Assembly: GCF_030463535.1 (NCBI RefSeq)
Contig: NC_132878.1
Coordinates: 39,276,054 to 39,340,053, forward strand
Length of the DNA: 64,000 bases
Direction of reading: 5' to 3'
Source of the DNA: Salminus brasiliensis
Lineage: Eukaryota; Chordata; Actinopteri; Characiformes; Bryconidae
Part shown: positions 21,960 through 33,603 of the stretch, piece by piece
Numbering within the stretch: the stretch's first letter is position 1
How the letters are laid out: every line of letters starts with the position of its first letter
Translations under genes and position numbers: made by a program
The notes under the pieces: model-generated
Told to the model about the DNA's origin: nothing
Database searches by the model: none
The model's input: the letters and a program-made list of their open reading frames with translations, nothing else

Positions 21960-22830
21960 GTGTTTGTACAGTTAAGGACACCCTTACTGCTTTCATAGGA
22001 ATTAAGGGGGTAAGTAGCATCCAGGTGCTGCTAATCCAAGGCCCTTGATTAAGTGATCATCAGCAAGTGTGAGCACCTCTATGAAAGGTTTTGCAGTTTG
22101 CTGGACTGGAGCATTCAGGTGTAGGTTCATATAATACCACAGAGCAAAGACATCAGCAATGATCTTAGAGAAGCAGTTGTTGCTGTCTATCAATCTGGGT
22201 AGGGGTGTAAGGCCATTTCCAAACAACCTGAAGTCCATCCTTCTACAGTGAGACAGATTAGAAAAAGAAAAATGAACATGTATGGCAGCACGGCTTACAT
22301 TTGCATCTGAACAAACCTTAAGACTTGTGTCCTTTGGACTAACGAGACCAAAGCAGAGATGTTTGGCCATACTGCACCAAACCAAACACAGCCTATCAGC
22401 ACAAACACCCCATATCAACTGTAAAGCATGGTGCTGAAGGGGCAGTTATATGGGCTTGTTTTGCAGCCACTAGACCTGGGCACCTTGCAGTCATTGAGTC
22501 GGCCATAAACTCATCTATTTACCAACGTATTCTAGATTCAAATGTGTGTCCATCTATCTAACAGCTAAAGCTTGATCGGAATTGGGTAATGCAACCACAC
22601 AATGATTCCAAGGTGTTGCAATGGCCCGGTCAAAGTCCTGACCCTAACCCAACTGAAATGCTGTGGTGGGACCTTAAAGGAGCTGTGCATAAGCTTATGC
22701 CCATAAACCTCAATGAACTGAGGCATGATGTGAGAGACTGATAGTCAATCAGAAAAACATTATCTCTGCCAAAGGTGGCTCTACAAGCTCTTGATTCATA
22801 GGGTGTACTTAGTGTTTCACACATGGCTTT
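21960..22830 (+). mobile_element. Tc1/mariner relic
   Basis: A left end like tacagttaaggacaccc (21967) is followed by decayed transposase blocks in shifting plus-strand frames. These include TNETKAEMFGH at about 22340-22372, AVIWACFAATRPGHLAVIES at about 22445-22504, and SPDPNPTEMLWWDLKGAVHK at about 22633-22692. Several stops and frameshifts separate them. Antisense open frames over this stretch are shadows. Confidence 0.75.
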
Positions 22831-24285
22831 TTCCTTTTTTAGCTTGTGTCTCTGTTGAGGAAGGGAGCTTATTTGACATATGTGTGTAGCATGAACTCAG
22901 GAATTAACAGTATGCAACTGTAGCATAGTGCATTGAATTCATTTCCATGATACAGTATGTGCCCTTTAAAAGTGCCATTATGGAGTACAGAAGAAGAGTG
23001 TCCACTAAATCTGCACACACAGCAGTGCTGTGAAGTGGTAGTGGAAGTAGCAGGATGAAGAAAAATCTGACCACAGATTTATTTTCACTGACCATTAGGA
23101 CCTCCAGGAGAGCAGGTGCAGCATATTGGCTGTAGAAGTGTTCAGACAGTGTGGATTTATGGCTCACCTCTGCTGAACTGTACACTGCAGAGGATCCAGT
23201 TATAGGTCTCACCAACAAAGACATAATTCATACATTTCATACCTTCGGGTGATGTGAGCTGGGGCTATGTGTTTTCCAGATGGGACAGCAATGTGGGTGT
23301 TTGTGCGGGTGCATGCGATGATGTGTAATGGACTTCACACAGGCCCAATAGTCGCTCATTTACATCTTGTCCCATAACCAGATAACAACAGAGGTGCCCA
23401 AACTTATTTATACACTTACACTAAAATGTGATTATGTGTGCTTTTGTGTTACTAGATTCCTCCTAAATGAACTCCTGTTTACCTCTAACTACCACTCAAA
23501 CAAGCAAACAAGCAAAACTACATTTAAATTTAAGTTAAAATGATGATAAATGAAAAAGTGGAGGATTGCACTGTATACAATCAAAAGTTAGCTTCATTTA
23601 TTTACAATACAATGGAATGAACTCAGTTCAGCTTAACAGTTCAACAAACTCAAACTTCTGCATTTAACGCAGCTAAAGTTCTCCTAACTAGTACTACGCC
23701 TAATTTAGGTAAACAATGTAATTATTCATTTGGCCTCCAGGCTACAAACAACTTCATCACTGGGGCCCAACCTCACAGCCTGCTACTGTGTTTAATACAC
23801 TGTAAATTGCTGTTTGACCTTAAAGGTGTCATATAATGCATTATTGACTATGTTTAGTAAAAATAATAAGTATATGATTTTGGTGGGGCCAAAACAATGT
23901 TCAGATGCAGATTTATGAGCCTATTTACAACTCTGAAACATGCTGATTTTCCTTTTATGGCAGCCTTTCAAAACTAATCATGAGCTCTGCTATTTATTTT
24001 CAAACTGGAGCTAATAGTCTAACCAATAGAAGTAAATAGTCATCCAAATTATTTGCATATATATTTGATATACAGTTTTCTAGTACTGAGGCAGATTTCC
24101 TAGGCCTAACTAGACCAACATGTTTTTACAGTGTAGGACGGATTATGAGCTTTTTTTGTTTTAATAGCTGGAAATGGCTGGCAGAACATACATTACTTGT
24201 ATCTGAGACTAAAACTAAAACCTTATTAAGTAAAGAGTAAAACAGTACACCATCAGAGTAAAGTATTATTATTAATAGTAGTAGT
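22831..24285. other. Intergenic sequence, nothing coding recognised
   Basis: A transposon-like end (gaggtgcccaaacttattta) occurs at 23391-23410. A caagcaaacaagcaaaac short tandem lies near 23500. No gene was seen. Confidence 0.45.
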
Positions 24286-24289
24286 AGTA

Positions 24290-25018
24290 TGAGGATGATG
24301 GGGCTATAAATACCTGCAGGGTGTGTGATGGGATTCATAGATTGAGAAGAGGGATACAGTGCAGGGTCTGGTTGGATGGGTGGAAAATGGGTCACAAAGC
24401 AGATTCAGTTAATTATTGACTAAAAGGAGTGACTGCATTTGGGCGTACCAAAGAGACCATAGTGTGAAGGAAGTAGCTGAATCTGCAGGTGTATGAAGGC
24501 GTACAGTCATACAGGTCTACCAGCAGTCGCAGAAACCCCAGTCTACTGGAAATTCTTGTCTGAATTGTAGCCGAAAGGGAACGCTGATGTGTGTCCTGGC
24601 TTGTGAAAGAACACTCTGCAGGGAACAAGTCTTGAAACCCACTGACGGTCCCTGTCCGTCAGTTTCATCTTTCAGCCACAATTCTGAATAGAATTTCCTT
24701 TAGTCTGGGGTTTTTGCCACTGCTGGTAGACCCGTATGACCGTATGCTTCCATACACCTGCAGATTTAGCTACTTCCTTAACACTATGGCCAAATACAAT
24801 CACTCCTTTTGTCCAATCAATAACTGTATCTGCTTTGTGACCCACTTTCCATACATCCAACGAGACTGCACTGTACCCCCTCTTCTCAATCTATGAATCC
24901 TGTCACACACCCTGCAGGTATTTATAGCTATATCATCCCCCTACAGAGTCATCTTCAGGAGCCTGAAGTTACTACCACCTTAAACATGCAAGGTTACTAA
25001 GGTTTTGTCAGGGGAGTA
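24290..25018. mobile_element. Foldback element B: inverted duplication of a Tc1-like transposase fragment
   Basis: Left arm 24290-24640 and right arm 24660-25018 are inverted copies. Both hold the tacctgcagg, gtcacaaagcaga and acccgtatgac/gtcatacaggtc segments. The right arm keeps an open minus-strand frame (24860-24672) encoding FGHSVKEVAKSAGVWKHTVI then RVYQQWQKPQ, a helix-turn-helix of the Tc1/mariner kind. The left arm encodes the decayed mirror image HSVKEVAESAGV. The outer part of the left arm is lost relative to copy A. Confidence 0.75.
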
Positions 25019-26855
25019 TATATAAAAAAATACAGATACATGCTGCACTTTGTATAAACTCTATCAAACAGATGTTTCCACTAAAATTTTACATAATACT
25101 GTTGATTTCATTTATATTTCATTTATAATAGATATAGATATGACTGTGTCAGTCCAAAGCCTTTTCAAAGCTTAGTAAATTTATTTCACTGGTCGTTGGT
25201 CTTGTGACTGCCATAAATCTAGTTGCTCATATAGTAATTCTGAAAATGCCTTTGATCTTCAGTAGCAATGGTACTTATATAACCATGCCACTGGAAAGAA
25301 GAGTATCCTTATGGTCCCCCACTTCAGCTTCCCCAGCTGTACCCAACCTTTGGTTGGCTTAACCTGATAAGGTAAAGAAGAAACATCTCTTAGATGGAGA
25401 GCAGTGTCAGTTGTGGCGGGCCCTTCACCTGCCAGGGGGGCCCCTCTATGGGTCGAATGTTATCTTGCCAACTTTATAGTTATTTTTACAGAGCTGAATA
25501 ACAGTATAATTACTGATACAGGGTGCACAGCTTTGTGTAGACAGTTTATATATTGTTGAATAGTTGACAAAGCAAATCAGTCTTAAATCATGAGTATTAA
25601 TCATAAGGTTAGCCATCATCTTTTATGAGTTTGCTTTAAGAAAATATAAAAATAAAATAGCTCATACCTATGTTTACAGTATTAATGGAACTCTCTTATC
25701 CAGTCTCTTCACTTGCCCAGCCGGGGACATTGACCTGCCACGTTGTAACCCACTACCTTACACACCTGCTACATATAAGACCAAATTCTAGAAGACTCTT
25801 TCCATCTGTTATGTAGGTAAAGATAACAGAATAACTACTCCATTAACATGACTGACAGTATCTAATTGTAAAGGCAATTCATATGTTATTATTAAAAAGG
25901 AATCTTCTGACAATTTTTTTTATCAAAGACTGTGTTTTGACAGCTTATTAAATATGGAAAAGGAGTGAAAACTTTACAATTGTCAGGAAAATTCATAGTT
26001 TTGTTAAATATAAACAAATATTATATATTTATTAATAATATTAATATATTAATAATTGCATCTTTGAGATATTAAAGAATTTCAGCCATGTACAATTGCA
26101 GAGGAGCTGTAATGATAATGTGGTGGTGACTGGAAGCAGAGGTCACTGGACTGCAACAGAAATATAGCCTCATTATTCACTATCCACTTTTCATTGGAGA
26201 CTGCTCTTCCATAAAGCTCCCTACACTACGTTGGGTAAAACTGCTTGTAGATCATTGCACACTAAGCCACTCAGAATGACTTCAGGTTCGTCCTGATTTT
26301 AAAATGTGCAATCGTAAGGATTACATCAAGAATCATAAACCTTGAGCACTCAGGCAGGTTGACCTCTGAGCTGGACGTGCAGGTTTCTTCTGGCTATCTC
26401 CAGTTCCCGTGTTACATATTTCCTTCAGCTAGTTGGCCTAAAACCTCATAAACCTGAAAACATGCTGAGTGAGAGTTCTTCCAGGAACTTAGTGCGAAAA
26501 TAGTGCGTACTGTATGTTTTCACCTGTGAAACCTGCAATAAGATGACCAGCCAGTGGGCAGCGTATCAAAGAACCATATCTGCATATCTATCATGTGTGT
26601 AAAAGCTTTCACAGCCATTCCAGGCTGGAGAAGTCTGGAATCGCATGTCATTGGATTTTGTTAGTTTCTAAAGATATTCATAATTTCTTCACAGGATATG
26701 CATTTTATCTGCAAGTAAAGAGTTTTTATGTTGTTGGAAAGGTAGTGCATGTGTGTGGAAAGGCCTTTACATGAATTTATTTTGGTTAGTTGCAAAATCG
26801 TGATGATTATTTGAGCAGTGGATAAAGAACATCTGAATGTTGCTATAGTTACTTT
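25019..26855. other. Intergenic AT-rich sequence, nothing recognised
   Basis: It contains AT-rich runs (26010-26065), but I found no repeat boundary, transposase block or exon-like frame. Confidence 0.45.
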
Positions 26856-26859
26856 GCTA

Positions 26860-27165
26860 GTGCTGGGCCACACCCTGAGGTGGAGCAGGAGGGCGGACTT
26901 AGTGTTTTGGCTAGGAATCTGGGTCAGCTTTTTTGTGGTGTGTTATGTGAAGCCTGGCCCCCCATTGGAGTGGTGATCTGAAGAAGAGGGAGGAGACAAT
27001 GTGGAAGTGGGTGCTACGTTTGTTAGAACGGGGATAGACTGTGAGGTGTGGGTATATAAAGGGGACCTGGAGAAGGGGCTAAGAGGGGGTTAAGGGTGTT
27101 AAGTTCAATTCTTAACTTCCTCTATGGATATTTGAACACAAATATATCCATTGTATTTCCTCATC
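26860..27165 (+). other. Possible LTR-like or promoter-like patch
   Basis: A G-rich 200-bp stretch is followed by gggtatataaaggggacctgg, a good TATA box (about 27052-27059). Further downstream is an ...ttaacttcctctatgg... stretch. No adjoining gag/pol frame or primer-binding site was recognised, so a solo LTR, a cryptic promoter or chance are all open. Confidence 0.3.
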
Positions 27166-28130
27166 TAAAATGACCAAAGAACCTACACATGTCTTCTGGG
27201 TTTTATATGCAGTGCTGATGATAGTAAAACAGTGCTGCATTCCTAAGGGGACTGCTTTTCCTTACAACACACATTCAAAAAAATACATTCAGGCTTTTTG
27301 TGAAGCTATTGTTAAAATAATTTTCCAGGCCTCAGGCAATGTGTCCAAAACCATGAAATGTAGTAATTTGATGTAACTGAGCTTTTAGAGGTATTAAACA
27401 CTGCACTGAGTCTGGTTCCTTTCACCACTGGAGGATTTTACACCAAACCACCCTAAATTATGTCTTATTCAACTGTTAGTGAGTTGAGCCATTGAACTAC
27501 AGATGCCGATAGTAGAGAAACACATCGCAAATATAAAAGACAAACCCAGGGATGCGGTAGACGACTCAATTCACTCTTTCTTAATGTATGTACGATATAC
27601 AAAAGCTACCAGTGCATTGTACATTGTACAGCCACAGAGACCCTAATGGCCAGGCTTTCCCAGTTTGCTCATTTAGGCTGGACAATTTAAAGCCTATGGA
27701 TTGCTTCAGAATGGCCTATGCAGCTGGATGTTGTGTTGTGCGAGACATCCAATAATGTGGTGGCTATTCCAGTAACATCCACGTCCAACAGGGGGCAATA
27801 TTGTGCTTTGTGTTTCTTGCTGCTTCATGTGTTTCATTCATGATAAATAAATAACTGCAAAAAGAAAGTTGATTAGTTTGGTTCCCCCACCCCCCAACAT
27901 ACTAAACTTGCAAAGCTCTAAATGCCACACTTTCCCAAATTAAACAAAATAGGGTGCGGGCTTATCTGATCTTTTCCTTTTTTAAAAAAAACTCAGATTT
28001 TTCCACATGTGAAGTTGAGTATAAATAACCTTCCTATGATGCAGCGTCCTGGGCCTTATAATTTAATTAATGCATGCTTTGGAACCCTTTCTGTTATCTT
28101 CAGTAAGACAGTTAATGAAGGTTGGGATGA
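27166..28130. other. Intergenic sequence, nothing recognised
   Basis: A short C-run (27885-27897) and ordinary AT-rich sequence. The small open frames show no family resemblance. Confidence 0.4.
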
Positions 28131-28135
28131 AGTGT

Positions 28136-28220
28136 GTATGTGTGTGTGTGTGTGTGTGTGGGACCCAAATGATTGTGAGATCACTATCAGTGTTGCTGAA
28201 TTATGAAACACAGTTTGACA

Positions 28221-28262
<42 letters not shown>
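28136..28262. repeat. (GT)n followed by (AT)n microsatellites
   Basis: A (GT)n run at about 28136-28160 and a pure (AT)n run at about 28222-28260. Confidence 0.93.
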
Positions 28263-28264
<2 letters not shown>

Positions 28265-28437
28265 CCTCTGTAAATCATCACAGCTAGCATCTTCCAGCTA
28301 TGCTGCATCACAGAAAGAGCCTATGTGGCAGGCATGGGATGAGCCAAGATAAGCCAAGACACGTTTGTTATCCTAAGTGAGTAATGCAACGATGTTATAG
28401 CTATCAGTACAGGGAGTGTATTCCGTCGCTGTCCAGT

Positions 28438-28640
28438 GAAAAGCATGAATCTCCAAAATGCTGACTTTACAGGAGAAGGCTTTAAATGGAAGTCAATGTA
28501 AAATAAGACTTTATTATGAATCATTTAGAGCATTTCTATTGCTCTATTCATCCAGAATTATTTCATAATATAACAGTGTACAAAGAGGCTACAGTGTCCA
28601 AACACTGGAGGAAAACTGAAAACAAATGGAACAGTTTTTA
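28438..28640. mobile_element. MITE copy 2 of the 'cttgtatctcc' family
   Basis: aatctccaaaatgctgactt followed by aaatggaagtcaatgtaaaa and gcatttctattgctctattc matches 7118-7210 step by step. The right inverted repeat is eroded. Confidence 0.6.
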
Positions 28641-29830
28641 ACTTTAAAAGTCCTGGAAAGTCCTTTAAAAATCTTTCAAATAAAAAGCATTGTACTTGTT
28701 GTACAAAATGGGGGTTTCCCTCCATTTAAGCCAGAGATTTGTAGACTTGTAGCTACAGAGCGAAAGTACGGAAGCACAGTTTAGACACCAAGCATGTCTT
28801 GGCTGATCAGCTGCGTCTGACTTTTGCCAACTATTTATGTAAAGCATGTGATTAGATCAACCTGGAGTTGCTGCTGCTTTGTGATGGGACGATAAAATGG
28901 CATGTTGAAACACCATCCTCAGTGTTGTAGCACCATCTACCGTCTTTGGCTACTGGAAGTTTGACCCTTGCTTTCAACATATGGTTTTAGTATGAGAAGA
29001 GAAATGATATATAAGATATGAGTGCAGAAGGAGAGAGGTAAGACTGAGAGAGGACTGACAAACTCCCAGCAAGCTCTGCAAACATTACACTCACATACTG
29101 TTTAGTCATTGATAATAGCCTAGAACTTCCCAGCAGAGCAGTGTTGCTCTGTTCATTCTTCTCAAAACATCTGAGCCAAACTAAAGTTAGCTCCTCAAGG
29201 CTTTGCTGAGATAACAGAACATCAGCCCACCACCAGTGTCAGGATACACCTTAATAAGTTGCAATTTTTTTTTTATCGTTTTACACAGTAAACAGTACAA
29301 TTAATGGAAACTTACTCCTTTAATGGAAAGTTCTGTTCAATTCTAAAATATTAAAGAGATCTGGGAAACTTTAGCTCACACTGACACTCGTGCAGTTATC
29401 ATTACTATTCAAATTAAATGGCACTTCTAAAAAGTGAAAATAAGTCCACATCCTCAGCAGAGAACACAGGCATGCACATCTGAGTCTACAACAGCATTAT
29501 TGGCCATGCTCTCTGTGGGCGGGTATGATGGACGCAAGCTGGAAGCTCAGCTCTCCAACGATATTGCATGAGCAGTAGTTGGGAAATATGTGAACCTGTC
29601 TTCATGTGACTCAATAGAAGCACATGCTTGCTCTCTCAGCATTGGAGGCAATGTGTGGGTCAAAAAAAATTTAATTTAAAACCAATTTTTTTGAGCAACC
29701 TTTTGTTTCAGATGGGCACCAAGGTCACCTATATGGTAGTGTGGCCAAAGAAAACAGCAGGTATAGAACTTTCTAGAAAGTTCAATTGGAAGGTAGAGGA
29801 GCTTTAGGCATGGTCCTACACTTTAGTTAT
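28641..29830. other. Intergenic sequence, nothing recognised
   Basis: No coding frame, repeat end or tandem structure could be supported. Confidence 0.4.
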
Positions 29831-29831
29831 A

Positions 29832-30621
29832 TCTAGGGACGTCCAGAGTCAAGCTAGTGGATTAGGATCGAGGCTGATCCAGGCATGTTGCCATGGATCA
29901 GGTATTGGCTATTTTAATCCCAATCCAGTCTTTGTTTTATCCACAATGTTTAGAGCGCTACTTGGTGTGCTCAAGGTGTCATGAACAGACATTGTTGCCC
30001 AGTCAGTAAGGTAAATAAAAGACTTAAGGGTCTGCAGTGGGGAGCTATTTTACAGTGGACCATAATATCTGTACCTATTACTGAGATGCTCTGTTTTACC
30101 AGCGGGGGAACCGCACGCCTTTCTCTGTTTTTAGCAGCACTGACTAACCCATTCAGAAATGAGTGTGAGCTAATGCTAATGCTAACACACACACACATAC
30201 ACTATAGAAACCCCAATCACACACAGCACCCACTATAATGAATACCCACTATAAACCAGTTATTACACACCAGAAGCCCAACAACAACAGCAACAGCAAA
30301 TATCAGTCCAGAGTGTGTACCACTACACACACACACTGATTGCTAATTGGTCAGGGAGGAGAGTCAGACTGGACTATAAAACAGTCATTTTAAAAAAAAG
30401 TCTCGACTAAACTAAATCAGTCAGTCCAGAAAGTCTGATTATAGAAACTGATCATAAAAATTGTACTGAACGGATTGTTCAGCAACTCATCTGATCTAAA
30501 CTGTGTGGCTGTATTGTTTATACAAACACAGAGATCAGATCGGATGAGTATCAACTGATACTCAGCGTCAAGGGAGTAAGATCAGATTGGGGGAAATTAA
30601 TCAAATCGGGACAAGTCTAGA
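29832..30621. mobile_element. hAT-like non-autonomous element
   Basis: Its ends, tctagggacgtcc and gggacaagtctaga, are rough inverted repeats. The inner right part (agatcagatcggatgagtat) resembles the 34351-35184 element (aagatcggatcagggggt). Related copies appear common in this region. Confidence 0.5.
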
Positions 30622-30910
30622 TATTTCAGTCTGTTAGCCTGAATCTACTGCAGCACACTGGTCAAACTTCACAGCACAGTCACACAGAAAGGCTGAAGGA
30701 AACCCTGCTGCCGTCTGGTCTAAGCTGATCTCGCCAACGTTGCAGATGTTGGGGGAGGTTCCAAAAAGTCGAGGCACTGTGAGAGCATGTGAGAGAAAGT
30801 GTGTGTCTGTGCTTGCATGTGTGTGAGGGATGTCCATGAAGGAGGAGTTCCGAAGTTCTGAAGTTCTGTTGTCATTTTCTGCTGGTGTTCAGCTGGTAGT
30901 GTGAGTAGCT

Positions 30911-30913
<3 letters not shown>

Positions 30914-30958
<45 letters not shown>
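30914..30958. repeat. (CA)n microsatellite upstream of mettl24
   Basis: A CA run about 410 bp before the mettl24 start codon, within the presumed promoter or 5' UTR. Confidence 0.93.
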
Positions 30959-30967
<9 letters not shown>

Positions 30968-31367
30968 TCACACTCACATACTCTCTCACTGCAGCATGGA
31001 CAAAGATGTTTGCAGACGGTGGACTTTGTAACCGGAGAACTTTGCAAGCTTGAAACCAGGCTTCTGCACGTGAAGGATGGAGAGAATGGGATAAAAACCA
31101 AAGCAGTGTGAATGTGAACCAAGCGAGGAGAGAAAAGGGGGGAAAAAAGGAGTGTGAAGACATGGAAAAGGAGCGAGACGTTATGATTGTGAAAAGAAAA
31201 AAACAACCTTAAAGTTAAGCAAAGAGCACAACAAGAGAGTGCAAGGCCGTGCCAATGGAGACGAAACTCGTGAATGTTGGAAGAATGACAGAGCGAGTGC
31301 CTGTCTGAGGGAATGAGAGAAAGTTAGAGAGGGAGAGCAAGACCTGGAGAGACATAGAAGCACCAGC
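30959..31367 (+). promoter_or_regulatory. Presumed mettl24 5' UTR / promoter-proximal region
   Basis: A purine-rich (AG-rich) stretch directly before the start codon contains at least one upstream ATG (31161). No TATA box was recognised. Assigned only by position next to exon 1. Confidence 0.4.
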
Positions 31368-31619
31368 ATGCTGAAGGAAAGGGTGAACAGGTGTGTGTTG
31401 CTGCGTGTGTGCGTGCTTCTCTCAGTCCTGTGTGTCTGCGGTCACATCTTTGCTGAGTTTAAGGGATATGGTCTGAAAAGCTGGAAGAGGGTTCCCCCAG
31501 TAACCCCAGAACACCTCCAACAGGACACCAAACACCAGAGGGTTTCCAAGGCTTCTGACAGGTTGAGTCTGCGTGACTCAAAGACCACGTGCTGCCCACC
31601 TGTCCGGCAGCAGAGGAAG
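31368..31619 (+). CDS. mettl24: mettl24 exon 1: signal anchor and Cys-Cys linker
   Basis: ATG at 31368, donor gtgagt at 31620. Residues 10-27 form one hydrophobic helix (signal anchor or signal peptide), followed by a basic, Pro/Gln-rich linker ending [10 protein letters not shown]. The start was chosen because it places the hydrophobic segment near the N-terminus, as in human METTL24. The frame stays open past the donor to 31691, but that part is intron. Confidence 0.87.
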
Positions 31620-33556
31620 GTGAGTGTGAGTGTTTTTTTTCGATGCGTCGTGCCGTTTTTGGAACTTGAGACTGTACCTCAGTATCGATAATAGAGAGAG
31701 ACTGAGACCTGAACATGTCCATTGATCAGATGAAGACTGGGGAGAGCAGCCACCTGTTGCCGTTTTTGATGCTGGTGTGTTGATATTGATGCTGTAGCAA
31801 GTTGCCAAAGTTTAACACAGCAATGTTTTAAAAGAAAAGCCCTAACTTTGGCCTGTCACTCAACATGTCATTTGAACAGTCCTTATAAGGTTAAAGGTGC
31901 TCTAAAATGAAAAGATTTATTAGTGTAGTTGAATAATGATAGTTTACACCCAGCCCTCTAAAGAAAGCCTTGCTGACCCTAGTCACAGCTAGCGAAGGGC
32001 TAAAACATCAGTAACACTGGAGAGCAACACATCACTACCAGACTCTGCTAGTTATTGGAAAACAACGTGGCCGCAGCTTTTCCTGTGCCAGCAGAAAGAG
32101 AGTTCAAGCTTGCAGAGCCAGGAAGCAAGTGGGTATCTGTGCTAGGCTAAAAGCTAACCCTAGCTCGGATAAGTGCAACAGAGGTAATTTGCGTGAACAC
32201 TGATAGTTAAAGCAGAAAAAGAGTGTGCACTGACATCAAGACACCACTCAGGGAAAACCCAGCCTTCTCACTGCACCGAGAAGACAGCAACACTCTCCAG
32301 TAAGACTCAGTTACAGTGTTAAAATAATGCTATGCTATGCTATGTGACTTTTGTTTAACCCAAACCAGTCAATCTGATCAAATTATTCCTGAGCCCAACA
32401 TAGATCTCATAAGGGAATATAGGGTGTTTGCACTGGGGGAAGAAATATAGGGTTGAATATGGGCGTGTAAAGCCACACCTGGGCATTTTTCACCCTGACC
32501 TAAGTCACATACTGAATATGCCTTGTTTTTTTTGTTGTTGTTTTTTTTACACCAGTTGCAAAATAGTAATAATCCTCTATTAGATTATTAAAATCCTCAA
32601 TCTACATCACAAAGTGCCACATCACAAATTTTCCACCGAAATGCACCACAGGAGGTCATTCCTACCTGTGGCTATTAAACTCTATAACTCCTCCCTCAAG
32701 TAGTGTGACACTATGATTCAGCTGTGCAGTACTTAAATTATACTGCTCATATGTGCAGTAATAATAGTACTGTAATTCAATTTAATGTGTGCAATAACTC
32801 AGGTTATCACAGTTATTACCAATATGCCACCAATATGTGTATGTATATATGTGTGTGAACAGGTGTGTCGGTCAGTTGCGTGAAACTTGATGATTAGTCA
32901 AGTGGCTAAACCCTACTAGTGAAATATATTGAAAGTTAAGTACGTATAATGGCAATACAGCAACGCTCTCACCACTGCCACTGTGTTATGTATTGGAGAG
33001 CTTGACAGTGGCTTTCAAAAGTATTCAGCTCTTTTAAAGGATCAGATTTGTCTGGATTACAAATATAATTTTGATGCTTTGTACAGTCATACTATGTTTC
33101 ATGTAAGAAAGGAGAATAAGGAAATGCTGAAAATGCTTCAAGGTACACCGATGGAAGACATCACAGCCTAAAAATGACATAATTGACTGACAATTGTGCT
33201 CTACCATCCCAACAGTGAAGTATGGGCTTACAGCATCATATTGTGCCCAGCAACTAGGTGTCTTATTAAAGCTAAAGAATGGGTAGATGGTGAAAAATAG
33301 AGGGAGATACCCAGTTTAGTCCTGTACTACAGTATAGGAGAAACCTCAATGATTCCAAGCACAAGAATCAAGCAACATACGAATAGTTGAACAACAAAAG
33401 GTAAAAAGGGTTTAGATCCCAATCCAGTCAAAAATGCACTAGATGAAAACTGCAGACCTCCAACGTCATCCAACCACCTAAAGAAAATCTGCCAGCAATC
33501 TGGGTGATTCCACACCAAAGAAAGAAACAACTTCAATACTTCTGCAATCTGTATTT

Positions 33557-33603
<47 letters not shown>

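Noticed and set aside
22002..22418. 138-codon minus-strand frame
   Set aside because: Antisense shadow of a plus-strand Tc1 relic whose transposase words are readable on the other strand.
30720..31163. 147-codon minus-strand frame upstream of mettl24
   Set aside because: Dominated by (CA)n translation and hydrophobic low-complexity sequence antisense to the mettl24 5' region.
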